Source: CAZGSG01 sp964528095 (GTDB taxonomy: Bacteria > Bacteroidota > Bacteroidia > Chitinophagales > Chitinophagaceae). From it: a DNA stretch of 21,481 nucleotides. The notes beneath the pieces are model-generated. The model was given only the letters and a program-made list of their open reading frames with translations. It was not told the origin of the DNA and did not search any database. Positions 1 to 7,892 of the stretch are shown one piece after another. Each line of letters begins with the position of its first letter. The stretch's first letter is position 1. The DNA is taken from the NCBI GenBank assembly GCA_964528095.1, contig CAZGSG010000077.1, forward strand, positions 1 to 21,481. Direction: 5' to 3'. The position numbers and the translations under genes were made by a program.

Positions 1-80
1 CAAAATTAAAAATTCAAAAACAATCCCTGATTTTAGGAGTGTATTTTTGAATTTTGCATTTTGACTTTTGAATTTATCAC

Positions 81-185
81 TTACCATCCATTTGCCAGTA
101 CATCTGCAGGTACATTGTCTGCAATGGATATCCTTTGTTTGATATATCCCTGTAAATGCATGAAGCAGGAATGATCGGTGGAGAT
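81..185 (-). pseudogene. lutA 3'-end relic, copy 1
   Basis: This stretch corresponds to bases 453-560 of intact lutA, including the stop codon. It has small deletions of two bases and one base, so the net loss is three and the end of the frame is restored. Translated on the minus strand it begins STDHSCFMHLQGYIK, then differs for about eleven residues, and ends ADVLANGW before the stop. There is no start codon or upstream body, so it is a non-functional fragment. Confidence 0.9.
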
Positions 186-266
186 TCAAAATTAAAAATT
201 CAAAAACAATCCCTGATTTTAGGAGTGTATTTTTGAATTTTGCATTTTGACTTTTGAATTTATCAC

Positions 267-371
267 TTACCATCCATTTGCCAGTACATCTGCAGGTACA
301 TTGTCTGCAATGGATATCCTTTGTTTGATATATCCCTGTAAATGCATGAAGCAGGAATGATCGGTGGAGAT
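267..371 (-). pseudogene. lutA 3'-end relic, copy 2
   Basis: This is an exact duplicate of the relic at 81-185, offset by 186 bases. Both relics share the same differences from the intact gene. The fragment therefore diverged first and was then amplified, or the two copies are kept identical by recombination. Confidence 0.9.
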
Positions 372-436
372 TCAAAATTAAAAATTCAAAAACAATCCCT
401 GATTTTAGGAGTGTATTTTTGAATTTTTAATTTTGA
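372..436. repeat. AT-rich hairpin element adjoining lutA
   Basis: Bases 372-392 and 416-436 are perfect inverted repeats of 21 bp, separated by a 23-base loop that holds CCCTGATTTTAGGAG. The element starts a few bases beyond the lutA stop codon. The copies at 1 and 187 have a GCA change in the right arm that weakens the pairing. Related elements lie at 4867, 21237 and 21403. In a minus-strand transcript it could act as a weak 3' hairpin for lutA, but its spread at gene edges suggests a dispersed repeat family. Confidence 0.85.
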
Positions 437-452
437 CTTTTGAATTTATCAC

Positions 453-1172
453 TTACCATCCATTCGCCAGTACATCTGCCAGGTGCAATGTCTGTAATGG
501 ATACCCTTTGTGTTTGATATATCCCTGTAAATGCATTAGACAGGAATGATCGGTGGAGATAAGATATTTGGCACCCGTGGCTAATGCGTTTTCCACTTTC
601 TGCTCACCCATCGCAATAGAGATGGATTCAAACTTTACTGCAAACGTGCCACCAAAACCACAACAGGTTTCCACATCATTCATTTCGGTAATCTCAAGTC
701 CCTTGACATGTGATAATAATTTTCGCGGCTCCTCTTTTATTTTACACTCCCGTAATCCGGCACAACTATCATGGTAAGTTGCTTTTCCTTCTAACGAGGC
801 ACCAAAATCTTCGATCTTCAACACATCGATCAGAAATTCTGAAAGTTCGTATAACCGTTTGCCAATATCCGCCACCTCGTGATGCAGGGAGGAGTTCTCA
901 AATAATTTACTATAATAATTGCGGACAAAGCCGGTACAACTGGCACTTGGGGCAATGATATAATCCGTGCCACTAAAATCTTTCAGGAATTTACTGCATA
1001 CCGCTTTTGATTCATCCCAGAAGCCTGCATTAAAAGCAGGTTGGCCGCAGCAGGTTTGCGCAGTATTATAAGAAACGGTACACCCGGCTTTTTCCAATAC
1101 CTTGATCATGTTAAATGCTGTATCAGGAAATAGCTGGTCTACAAAACAAGGTATGAATATCTGTACGTTCAT
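453..1172 (-). CDS. lutA: (Fe-S)-binding LutA/YkgE-family protein, lactate utilisation subunit
   Basis: The 239-residue product matches the length and layout of LutA (YkgE), one subunit of the three-part LutABC iron-sulfur lactate oxidation system. It has two cysteine-rich CCG-type modules: CCGQPAF at 41-47, a cysteine at 79, HDSC at 134-137, CCGFGG at 170-175 and DHSC at 208-211. These cysteines are expected to hold Fe-S clusters or interact with the partner subunits. The protein has no signal peptide and should be cytoplasmic. lutB and lutC are not in the window; they may lie to the left, beyond the repeat array. The gene is 77 bp downstream of ribH on the same strand. Its 3' end is the source of the two relics to the left. 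The paralogous CCG-domain subunit GlpC/GlcF is less likely because of the short length. Confidence 0.88.
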   Translation of the reverse strand: MNVQIFIPCFVDQLFPDTAFNMIKVLEKAGCTVSYNTAQTCCGQPAFNAGFWDESKAVCSKFLKDFSGTDYIIAPSASCTGFVRNYYSKLFENSSLHHEVADIGKRLYELSEFLIDVLKIEDFGASLEGKATYHDSCAGLRECKIKEEPRKLLSHVKGLEITEMNDVETCCGFGGTFAVKFESISIAMGEQKVENALATGAKYLISTDHSCLMHLQGYIKHKGYPLQTLHLADVLANGW

Positions 1173-1249
1173 TGTCTTTCAAAATTCACTATCCAAAGTC
1201 CGGGAGTAAAGCCTTCCGAATTATGAACCCAGCACCCGAACTATGCGAT

Positions 1250-1774
1250 TTATTTAATTTTCTTAAAACTGCTAACCAGGCTGATCATCTTTAACGCAGT
1301 GATTGCAGCTTCCTCTCCTTTATGTCCATGTTTACCGCCTATACGCTCCATGGCCTGTTGTTCGTTGTCTACTGTCAACACCCCGAAAATAACAGGTGCA
1401 GGCAAACTGAGATTTAACTGGACGATGCCATCCGTAACGGCTTTGCATACATAGTCAAAATGTGGTGTGTCTCCGCGCACTACCGCACCGAGGGCAATAA
1501 ATGCGCTCGGTTTTTTGCCCTTACTTGCCGCATCAAAATTATCAGTGCTTTGGTGATAGCTTTTTATCGCAAACGGTATCTCAAAAGCACCAGGTACAGT
1601 TATCGTCACCAGGTTGCCAACCTTGTGTTTTTCCAATTCCCTGATACAACCTCTTTCAAGCTCATCCACGATGGCCGCATTCCATTCTGTTTTCACCAAA
1701 ACAATACAGGCATCCTGTATATTCAGAATGCCTGCATCTATATGTAAAAGTTTACTATTGCTTACTTCAGCCAT
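1250..1774 (-). CDS. ribH: 6,7-dimethyl-8-ribityllumazine synthase
   Basis: This enzyme condenses 5-amino-6-ribitylaminouracil with 3,4-dihydroxy-2-butanone 4-phosphate, the penultimate step of riboflavin synthesis. The 174-residue protein carries the family motifs in order: GAFEIPFA at 62-69, GAVVRGDTPHFDYV at 96-109 with the likely catalytic His105, FGVLTVD at 130-136, and GHKGEEAA at 150-157. The family usually assembles into pentamers or a 60-subunit capsid. The ATG lies only two bases after the stop of the upstream TPR gene, so the two are almost certainly co-transcribed. No FMN riboswitch was recognised, and no other rib gene is present. Confidence 0.96.
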   Translation of the reverse strand: MAEVSNSKLLHIDAGILNIQDACIVLVKTEWNAAIVDELERGCIRELEKHKVGNLVTITVPGAFEIPFAIKSYHQSTDNFDAASKGKKPSAFIALGAVVRGDTPHFDYVCKAVTDGIVQLNLSLPAPVIFGVLTVDNEQQAMERIGGKHGHKGEEAAITALKMISLVSSFKKIK

Positions 1775-1776
1775 AA

Positions 1777-2466
1777 TTAGTTTACATTGTAAACACCCAA
1801 TTGAGCCAGGTAATTATCCGCCTGGAACCCTTGCTGAGAAGATGGATATTTTTCTTTTAATTCTTTATACAGGTCTATAGCCGCTTTTTGATCTTTTAAT
1901 ACACGGTCTGCGAGGTAAGCCGCCAGGAACAGGGCTTCCGCAGATGCAGCTTCATCCGCTTCGAAATGATGAGCTGCTTTTTTATAATAATCAAATGCTT
2001 CTTTACTATTGCCCAGGTCGGCATACGCATCTCCTAATAATTTATAGGCTCTTGCCTGTACCTGTTTTGAATCGGTGCTGAATTTTTTGAGGTATTTAAC
2101 CGCATTCTGGTTGTCATCAATTTTCAGGTAACAACTTCCTGCATAAAAAGACGCGAGGTTGGCTGCAGCCGTGCCACCATACTTATCAATGATCTTCAGA
2201 AATCCCGGGCTTTGACCATCCCCGTTCAATGCCAATCTTACTGAATCCATGCGATAGTATGATTCAGCTTTGAACATATCATTTGCTGATTTTTCTTCAT
2301 TCGGTTTTTGAATAAAATATTTATACCCAAAATAACCGCCTATTCCAAGTACAACAACAACTAAAAGACCAGAGATGATCTTACCGTTGCGTGTCCAGAA
2401 ATCTTTTGCCTTAGCAATCACTACTTCGCTATCCCCGGCAACCGGCACTGTGTTCTTGTCTGCCAT
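1777..2466 (-). CDS. Membrane-anchored tetratricopeptide-repeat protein
   Basis: The 229-residue protein has a charged N-terminus, one hydrophobic segment at about 30-47 (a run of Leu, Val and Gly), and then TPR-like helical repeats. Examples are the stretches around NLASFYAGSCYLKI, AYKLLGDAYADLGN and AIDLYKELKEKYPSS. The layout resembles the YfgM/DUF2133 type: a single anchor with a periplasmic TPR domain. Such proteins often assist envelope protein folding, but the role here is not shown by the sequence. It sits between pdhA and ribH with 75 bp and 2 bp gaps, which suggests an operon. Confidence 0.8.
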   Translation of the reverse strand: MADKNTVPVAGDSEVVIAKAKDFWTRNGKIISGLLVVVVLGIGGYFGYKYFIQKPNEEKSANDMFKAESYYRMDSVRLALNGDGQSPGFLKIIDKYGGTAAANLASFYAGSCYLKIDDNQNAVKYLKKFSTDSKQVQARAYKLLGDAYADLGNSKEAFDYYKKAAHHFEADEAASAEALFLAAYLADRVLKDQKAAIDLYKELKEKYPSSQQGFQADNYLAQLGVYNVN

Positions 2467-2541
2467 TTTATCTTACTTGTTTTATTGTTTTTTATTGGTG
2501 GTATCGCTTATTACAGCGGAGCCTTATCGGCTACTCCTTTT

Positions 2542-3537
2542 CTAATCTGTAATAAATGGATAGTTCTTATCTACATAAACATCTTTCAGCACTTCATCAT
2601 CATCAGGCCATGGGCTTTCTTCTGCAAATTTCACAGACTGTACTACAATATCATCTACTCTTTTATCGATTGCTGCCAACTCTTCTTCGGTTGCGAATTT
2701 GTTCTCAAGAATCGTGTTCTTCACTGTTACGATCGGATCTTTTCCTTTGTATTCGTCTACTTCTTCTTTGGTACGGTATTTCTGCGGATCGCTGATCGAG
2801 TGACCTTTGTAACGATATGTTTTAATCTCCAGCAAAGTAGGGCCCCCAGCTTCTCTTGCTCTTTTCACCGCGCGGGCCACGCCTTCATGTACAGCTTCCG
2901 GAGCCATGCCATCGATCACATCGGCAGGCATCTCATACCCGTCAGCCAGCTTATAAATATCTACTACATTGGATGTACGTTCAACCGAGGTACCCATTGC
3001 ATAGTTGTTATTCTCACAAATAAAAACAACCGGCAGTTTCCAGAGCATTGCCAGGTTAAAGGTCTCATGTAAAATACCCTGGCGGGCAGCGCCATCTCCA
3101 AAATAGCAAAGTACCACATGGTCTGTGCCGCGGTATTTTTCCGCGAAAGCCAGGCCAGCCCCTGTTCCTATCTGGGCTCCTACTATACCGTGACCTCCGT
3201 AAAAGTTCTCTTTCTTACCGAAGAAGTGCATACTACCGCCTTTACCTTTGGCGCAGCCTGTAGCTTTGCCATATAATTCGGCCATACAGCTATCTACCGA
3301 TACACCCTTGGCTATTGCCAGGCCGTGATCACGGTATGCCGTAATGTAAATGTCCTCTGGTTTGGTGGCTGTCATACAACCGGCGGCGATCGCTTCCTGC
3401 CCTATATAGGCATGAAAAAAACCACGGATCTTACCTTCCATTTTGTATTTCTCTTCAGCCATTAATTCGAACTGGCGAATGAGTTGCATCAATTCGTACC
3501 AGTACAGGTATGTTTCTTTAGAAAATTTAGCAGCCAC
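2542..3537 (-). CDS. pdhA: Pyruvate dehydrogenase E1 component, alpha subunit
   Basis: The 331-residue protein is the thiamine-diphosphate subunit of the heterotetrameric E1 enzyme, which decarboxylates pyruvate and passes the acetyl group to E2. The ThDP/Mg signature runs from GDGAARQG (147-154) to ENNNYAMG (175-182). The conserved loop YRYKGHSISDPQKYR is at 241-255. GGSMHFF at 100-106 and GGHGIVGAQ at 114-122 are also typical of the family. A branched-chain 2-oxoacid E1 alpha is possible, but the length and motifs favour PdhA. The E1 beta and E2 genes are not adjacent, as often happens in Bacteroidota. A TATTTTTG element lies 19 bases upstream of the ATG. The TPR and ribH genes follow on the same strand. 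Confidence 0.94.
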   Translation of the reverse strand: MAAKFSKETYLYWYELMQLIRQFELMAEEKYKMEGKIRGFFHAYIGQEAIAAGCMTATKPEDIYITAYRDHGLAIAKGVSVDSCMAELYGKATGCAKGKGGSMHFFGKKENFYGGHGIVGAQIGTGAGLAFAEKYRGTDHVVLCYFGDGAARQGILHETFNLAMLWKLPVVFICENNNYAMGTSVERTSNVVDIYKLADGYEMPADVIDGMAPEAVHEGVARAVKRAREAGGPTLLEIKTYRYKGHSISDPQKYRTKEEVDEYKGKDPIVTVKNTILENKFATEEELAAIDKRVDDIVVQSVKFAEESPWPDDDEVLKDVYVDKNYPFITD

Positions 3538-3555
3538 TTACTAAAATTTGAGGTG

Positions 3556-3563
3556 CAAAAATA
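3556..3563 (-). promoter_or_regulatory. Putative -7 promoter element of pdhA
   Basis: On the minus strand the bases read TATTTTTG, matching the Bacteroidota -7 consensus TAnnTTTG. The start codon follows 19 bases further on, which gives a leader of about a dozen bases. TTG triplets upstream are closer than the usual -33 spacing, so the assignment is tentative. Confidence 0.45.
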
Positions 3564-3752
3564 AGGGAAACAAAACAAAATCGCATGCTCCATTTTAGAA
3601 GATAAAGAAATGAATATCATCGGAAAATAGCCTGTAAAGCAGCGGATTGTCCTGGAAATCCTGAAATAACCCGGCTTGGCCGCTGATTTCAGCTGTTCAG
3701 CTGCCGGGCCCTGCTATCCCGACACTCCGGGTTTCCGCTTATCTTGCGTAAA

Positions 3753-4868
3753 ATGCTTACACTCCGGGCCATATCTCTGTTACAGTTTAAAAACTACACC
3801 AATCGCTCCTTTGAGCTAAAGGAACGGATCATTGGCATTTGTGGGAACAATGGGGTCGGAAAAACCAACCTGCTGGATGCCATTCATTACCTGTGTTTCA
3901 CTAAAAGTTATTTCTCCCGGTCAGACAGCAATAATGTGAAGGAAGGAAAAAGCGGTTTTCGCATTGAAGGAAACTTCATCCTGCAGAATAATCCGGAGAA
4001 AGCTGTTTGTATTCTCCGGGAAACAGGAAAAAAAGAATTCCTCATCAACGATCAGCCGTATGATAAATTCTCCAAACATATTGGCCGGTATCCCTGCGTA
4101 GTCATTGCGCCGGATGATGCCGTATTGATAACAGGGGGCAGTGAAGAGCGCAGGAAATTCCTGGATGCGCTCCTCTCCCAACTGGATAGTGAATACCTGC
4201 AACAGCTTATTATCTATACAAAAATATTACAGCAACGCAACTCGTTGCTCCGCTCATTTGCAGATTCAGGTAACAGGCCTGCAAAGATGCCTCGCTCAGC
4301 CGAAAACCTATCCTTACTCGATGTGCTGGATGCACAACTGTTAAAACCCGGTAATTATATTTTTGAAAAAAGAAAGGACTTCCTGGTTTCCTTTCTTCCT
4401 GCCGTCAAACACCTGTATGAGGATATAGCACAAAAACAGGAAAATATCAGTTTGCTTTATGAAAGCGATCTGTTGCAACAATCATTTGAAGAATTGCAAA
4501 AATCAACCCGGCAAAAAGATATGTATGCCCAGCGAACTACAGCTGGCATACATAAGGATGAGCTGGAAATAAATTTCGGCGGCCAGCTTTTCCGTAATAC
4601 GGCTTCACAGGGTCAGCGGAAAAGCCTGCTGTTTGCATTAAAACTTGCTGAGATGGAAGTACTCCGCCAGGAGAAAAAATTTGCACCCCTTCTTTTGCTC
4701 GACGATATATTTGAGAAACTGGACGAAGAACGTATTTCCAACCTGCTCAACAAAGTATGTGTTGAAAATAATGGACAGGTATTTATCACCGATACAAATG
4801 AAGAACGCCTGAAACAGCATTTGGCTGGCGCGGGGATTCCTCATTCGATAATAACCCTGAGTAGCTAA
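3753..4868 (+). CDS. recF: DNA replication and repair protein RecF
   Basis: RecF is an SMC-like ATPase that helps load RecA at gapped DNA and stalled forks. The 371-residue product has the Walker A motif GNNGVGKT at 31-38, followed by the family stretch LLDAIHYLCFTKSY. The ABC-type signature ASQGQRK is near 284-290 and the Walker B LLLLDD near 313-318, followed by FEKLDE. I chose the ATG at 3753. An in-frame TTG at 3744 would add only MRK, and the family normally begins about eight residues before the conserved FKNY motif. A DUF721 gene follows after a 150-bp gap that contains a hairpin element; this gene pair is common. The stop codon TAA is also the edge of that element. Confidence 0.96.
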   Translation: MLTLRAISLLQFKNYTNRSFELKERIIGICGNNGVGKTNLLDAIHYLCFTKSYFSRSDSNNVKEGKSGFRIEGNFILQNNPEKAVCILRETGKKEFLINDQPYDKFSKHIGRYPCVVIAPDDAVLITGGSEERRKFLDALLSQLDSEYLQQLIIYTKILQQRNSLLRSFADSGNRPAKMPRSAENLSLLDVLDAQLLKPGNYIFEKRKDFLVSFLPAVKHLYEDIAQKQENISLLYESDLLQQSFEELQKSTRQKDMYAQRTTAGIHKDELEINFGGQLFRNTASQGQRKSLLFALKLAEMEVLRQEKKFAPLLLLDDIFEKLDEERISNLLNKVCVENNGQVFITDTNEERLKQHLAGAGIPHSIITLSS

Positions 4869-4944
4869 TTCAAAATTAAAAATTCAAAAATTCACTCCTG
4901 AAATCGGGGTCTGTTTTTGAATTTTGCCTTTTTAATTTTTAATT
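4867..4944. repeat. AT-rich hairpin element abutting recF
   Basis: The left arm (4867-4890) and the right arm (4913-4944) are imperfect inverted repeats made of runs such as ATTCAAAATT and AATTTTTAATT. The centre reads CTCCTGAAATCGGGG. This is the same core as in the left-hand array, but inverted. The first bases overlap the recF stop codon. It may help end the recF transcript, but its copies elsewhere at gene starts argue against terminator function alone. Confidence 0.8.
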
Positions 4945-4965
4945 CGATTTGATCGGCGAACCCGG

Positions 4966-4973
4966 TAACTTTG
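4966..4973 (+). promoter_or_regulatory. Putative -7 element of the DUF721 gene
   Basis: TAACTTTG matches TAnnTTTG. A TTG triplet lies at 4949-4951, 14 bases upstream, which is shorter than the usual -33 spacing. The element overlaps the in-frame TTG codon at 4971, which supports starting the DUF721 gene further downstream at 5019. Confidence 0.45.
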
Positions 4974-5018
4974 AACCCTGAACTCAATACGATAAACCTG
5001 GAACCAGGAACTTTTTTT

Positions 5019-5300
5019 ATGAGTGAATTTTCTATTGGTGAAGCAATCCAGCATTTTCTTAACAAAAGCCGTCTTAAAGGCGATATACAGGCATTGCAGA
5101 TAGAGGATGTATGGGAACAAATCATGGGTAAGACAATTGCCCGGTATACTGATAAATTACAGATCATCGGCGACAAGTTGATCATCACTACTTCGGTGGC
5201 TCCGCTAAAGCATGAACTTAAATACCAGCGTGAAAAAATAAGGAACCGCGTAAATGAAGCCCTTAATCAACGGGTAGTGAATGAAGTGATCATTCAATAA
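5019..5300 (+). CDS. DUF721 (DciA-like) family protein
   Basis: The 93-residue product fits the DUF721 family, which includes DciA, a loader of the replicative helicase in bacteria that lack DnaC-type loaders. Typical features are an N-terminal helix around GEAIQHFLNKSRLK, the VWEQIMGKTIARYT stretch, the strand DKLIITTSVAPLKHEL and a C-terminal RNRVNEALN helix. I chose ATG 5019. The in-frame TTG at 4971 would add residues encoded by a GAACC-rich intergenic stretch and would overlap the promoter-like element. Placement just after recF fits a replication or repair role. Whether this copy loads the helicase is inference. Confidence 0.82.
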   Translation: MSEFSIGEAIQHFLNKSRLKGDIQALQIEDVWEQIMGKTIARYTDKLQIIGDKLIITTSVAPLKHELKYQREKIRNRVNEALNQRVVNEVIIQ

Positions 5301-5324
5301 TTTTGCAGGTTCTTCTACTTTACT

Positions 5325-7781
5325 TTACCTCACTACTTTAATCATGCCTTTTCCACTGATAACGCCATCGGCTGTAACCCCTTCCGCTATGCATGTAAAT
5401 ATACCGGGAAGATCGTTGGTATAAAAAGTAATGGTCGCTTCTCCTTCCTTATTTGTTATTACCTGTGGGTTCCAATATACAGTGGTTAGCAGTTCGGGAT
5501 CAGATGGATTAAATTTTACATAATCCGCGATATAAAAATCCTTGGTATAGTACCTGCCTTTTACTTTAAACAACAATGTCGCGTCTTCTTCCTGTACTCC
5601 TTCACATTTATACTGGCGCAGTACACCATTAACAATATAGCTGGCACCATTAACTGCTCCTGTACCGCCCGTTGGGTGATTACGACAATTAAGGATATTA
5701 TTCATGCACACATAATCATGACAGTACTTACTCAAATAGACCGCATTCCATCCAAGATTTGCCGTCTTCGTTTTAACAACCGCTGCAGTGAGTGTTTTGA
5801 CTGCCAGAAGTATGGTCTTTTCTTCTTCCGGAAGCGTGGCATTGGTAAATACCGGTTCGGGGTAATACCGTGCTGCCAGGGCTTTGGAAACAATAGTGTC
5901 ACTCTGATCCATTTCTATTGTATAGTCCTGCCTGTGTTTATCATTGATGATCAACTGGATTTTTTTTTCTGGTACCTGTTCTGAGAATGCGGGAGGCAAT
6001 TTAAAATGACCATTGGTATCGGTAACAATAAAATTCATTTGTTTTTCATTCAACACGGTAATCTCCTGCGGCAGTCTGAATTTCTTTTTTTTAGGAATAA
6101 CTTTTCCTGAAACGACTAATGGGATGTCCCGGATCGTTGATAGTAATAATGTATCAGGCCGGGGTTGACGATATCTTGTCCAGCATCGGGTAAGCAGGAA
6201 CATTTCAACCTGTTCTGTATTTCCAAGCCTGTACATGGATGGTTTGGGAATCAATCCCTGCTCAACATAGTTTTTGAAAAGCGCATAAGGAACAAGATCC
6301 TGGTAATTCAATGTGTCTAGACGCCTGCTCAACACATTTGCGAGAGAAAAGCTTGTTTGTAAAGGATTACCCGACTCATCCAGGGCTTTAAGCTTCAACG
6401 TTACTTTGGAACGGGTATGGTACTGCGTGGAATCTGTTGTTAGCTGTAACACAGGTATTTTTTTATACCCATTGAACACTGTTCTTTCCGCACATGGCCT
6501 GCCGGTAGAATCGAGCAAGGTGATGGTCGCAAGTCCCCGAGGCAAAATGTCTGCAGGCACTTTTACAATCACTCCTTTATTTTCAAAATTGATCTCCGTG
6601 AATTGAAAGATCTGCTGATAATCATGGACCAATACGGCTATTTTATTCTTAGTGCCTGATGAGGCTATCTTTAATACTATCGTATCTTTTATTACACCAT
6701 TATCTACCCGCATGGTATAACCTGTCTTATTGATTTTGGGAAAATTCAACTGGATGAAAACATTATCCTTCTCATTTATTTTTACCTTGTATTCACTATC
6801 CGGGTTAGGAATAAATTCAACGACCCCAAGGCCGGCTGGATTTGATTGTATTTTTGCCAGCGCGCGCCCGTTTTCCATAAGCATTCCGCTTACAACAGCA
6901 GGAAGTCCTGATGGCTGGGTTGATTCAAAAGCCATTTTGGTTTTGATCCCACTGATAAGATCGCCGCCTTCGGGATACCAGTTAAAATAGACCCTTTCTC
7001 TAATGAACGGGATGGGCATTTTTTTGATCAGATATTTTTTATCCTTGGTGATCTCTGTAATGAGTTCAAACTTGCGCGCTGTTGCTGGAACAGCAAATCT
7101 GACAGGCAGTTCTCCATACTGGTTAATGATACTTTTACCGGATAATATTACCTTATCATCAGCCAGTATTTTATAATTAGCCCGGGCATCTTTGGCATAC
7201 AAGGCTTCCTGGTTGGTGATCCTGCACACAAGGAACAGGGAATCCCCTTTCATATCAGCAGTACTCCCCTTTTCAAAATTAATGATGAATGGATCTCCTT
7301 TGGCTTCACGAATATTTACCTGCTGCTGAAAAGGTTGTGGCGAATATTCCGTTGAAAAGCTGTTGGTGTATGCCAGCAGGTTATAGTCACCGGTTGGAAC
7401 AGAGTCGGGAATAAAAATATTGCCGGCGGCAACACCATTACTCATCACAAATTTTTCAGCGGCAACTATCTTATTATTGAGGCGGTTGCTTAAAAAAACA
7501 TACATCGTGTGCTGGCTGTCTATAGGAATCGATGAACTAAGAAGATATCCGGTAAACCATACCTGTTCATTTTTGACATATATAGACTTGTCTATATGCA
7601 GGTAAAGCTGTGTATGGTTAAAGTTGGGCGCGGTGGCAGCAAACCTGGCTTCGATCGAATCAAGCTGCTGTTCATTTTGTGAAATACCTTTACAGACAAA
7701 CAGCACAATAAGGAGAAAAGAAAAAATGATCTTTCTGAAAAGTGGTGGTACCGTTAATGAGTTAGCTACATTTTTATGCAT
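5325..7781 (-). CDS. Large exported MG2-type (macroglobulin-like) surface protein
   Basis: The 818-residue product starts with a signal peptide: basic FRKII, then a hydrophobic run, with likely cleavage after GISQ near residue 35. The N-terminal third resembles the MG2 domain found in many Bacteroidota exported proteins: YLHIDKSIYVKNEQVWFTGY, then a FIPDSVPTGDYNLLAYTN segment. The middle holds further beta-sandwich regions. The C-terminal end has a cysteine cluster (CHDYVCMNNILNC) and a final WNPQVITNKEGEATITFYT domain, common in proteins of this type, some of which carry a TonB-dependent plug. I see no thioester motif and no clear plug domain. It is convergent with the DUF721 gene, 24 bp away. 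The function is unknown; a cell-surface or periplasmic location is likely. Confidence 0.75.
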   Translation of the reverse strand: MHKNVANSLTVPPLFRKIIFSFLLIVLFVCKGISQNEQQLDSIEARFAATAPNFNHTQLYLHIDKSIYVKNEQVWFTGYLLSSSIPIDSQHTMYVFLSNRLNNKIVAAEKFVMSNGVAAGNIFIPDSVPTGDYNLLAYTNSFSTEYSPQPFQQQVNIREAKGDPFIINFEKGSTADMKGDSLFLVCRITNQEALYAKDARANYKILADDKVILSGKSIINQYGELPVRFAVPATARKFELITEITKDKKYLIKKMPIPFIRERVYFNWYPEGGDLISGIKTKMAFESTQPSGLPAVVSGMLMENGRALAKIQSNPAGLGVVEFIPNPDSEYKVKINEKDNVFIQLNFPKINKTGYTMRVDNGVIKDTIVLKIASSGTKNKIAVLVHDYQQIFQFTEINFENKGVIVKVPADILPRGLATITLLDSTGRPCAERTVFNGYKKIPVLQLTTDSTQYHTRSKVTLKLKALDESGNPLQTSFSLANVLSRRLDTLNYQDLVPYALFKNYVEQGLIPKPSMYRLGNTEQVEMFLLTRCWTRYRQPRPDTLLLSTIRDIPLVVSGKVIPKKKKFRLPQEITVLNEKQMNFIVTDTNGHFKLPPAFSEQVPEKKIQLIINDKHRQDYTIEMDQSDTIVSKALAARYYPEPVFTNATLPEEEKTILLAVKTLTAAVVKTKTANLGWNAVYLSKYCHDYVCMNNILNCRNHPTGGTGAVNGASYIVNGVLRQYKCEGVQEEDATLLFKVKGRYYTKDFYIADYVKFNPSDPELLTTVYWNPQVITNKEGEATITFYTNDLPGIFTCIAEGVTADGVISGKGMIKVVR

Positions 7782-7892
7782 TAATCAGTTGAAGTTTGAT
7801 AGATTCAAAGAATCATTTTACCTGTTCGAAAATCAGTGCCATCTTGCCAGGACTACCGCTCCGGCCTGACCGAAACTAATCCTTCACACTTC

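Larger units (their letters stand above)
1..452. repeat. 186-bp tandem array: hairpin element plus lutA 3'-end relic
   Basis: Two units, 1-186 and 187-372, are identical base for base. A third begins at 373 and runs into the intact lutA gene. Each unit is an AT-rich hairpin element of about 75 bp followed by about 105 bp copied from the 3' end of lutA (minus strand). The third unit differs within the hairpin (near 425-430) and in the gene part. The first base of the window is the first base of a unit, so the array may continue to the left. This is read directly from the sequence; tandem duplication as the mechanism is inferred. Confidence 0.95.

Noticed and set aside
1..452. Extra functional lutA genes
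   Set aside because: Each relic covers only the last 105 bases and has no start codon or Fe-S motifs beyond the final DHSC.
2485..3072. 195-residue plus-strand open frame
   Set aside because: It lies antisense to pdhA, which has full family motifs. The product is rich in Phe, Ile and Cys without recognisable domains.
3744..3752. TTG start for recF
   Set aside because: It adds only three residues. The ATG at 3753 gives the usual RecF N-terminus.
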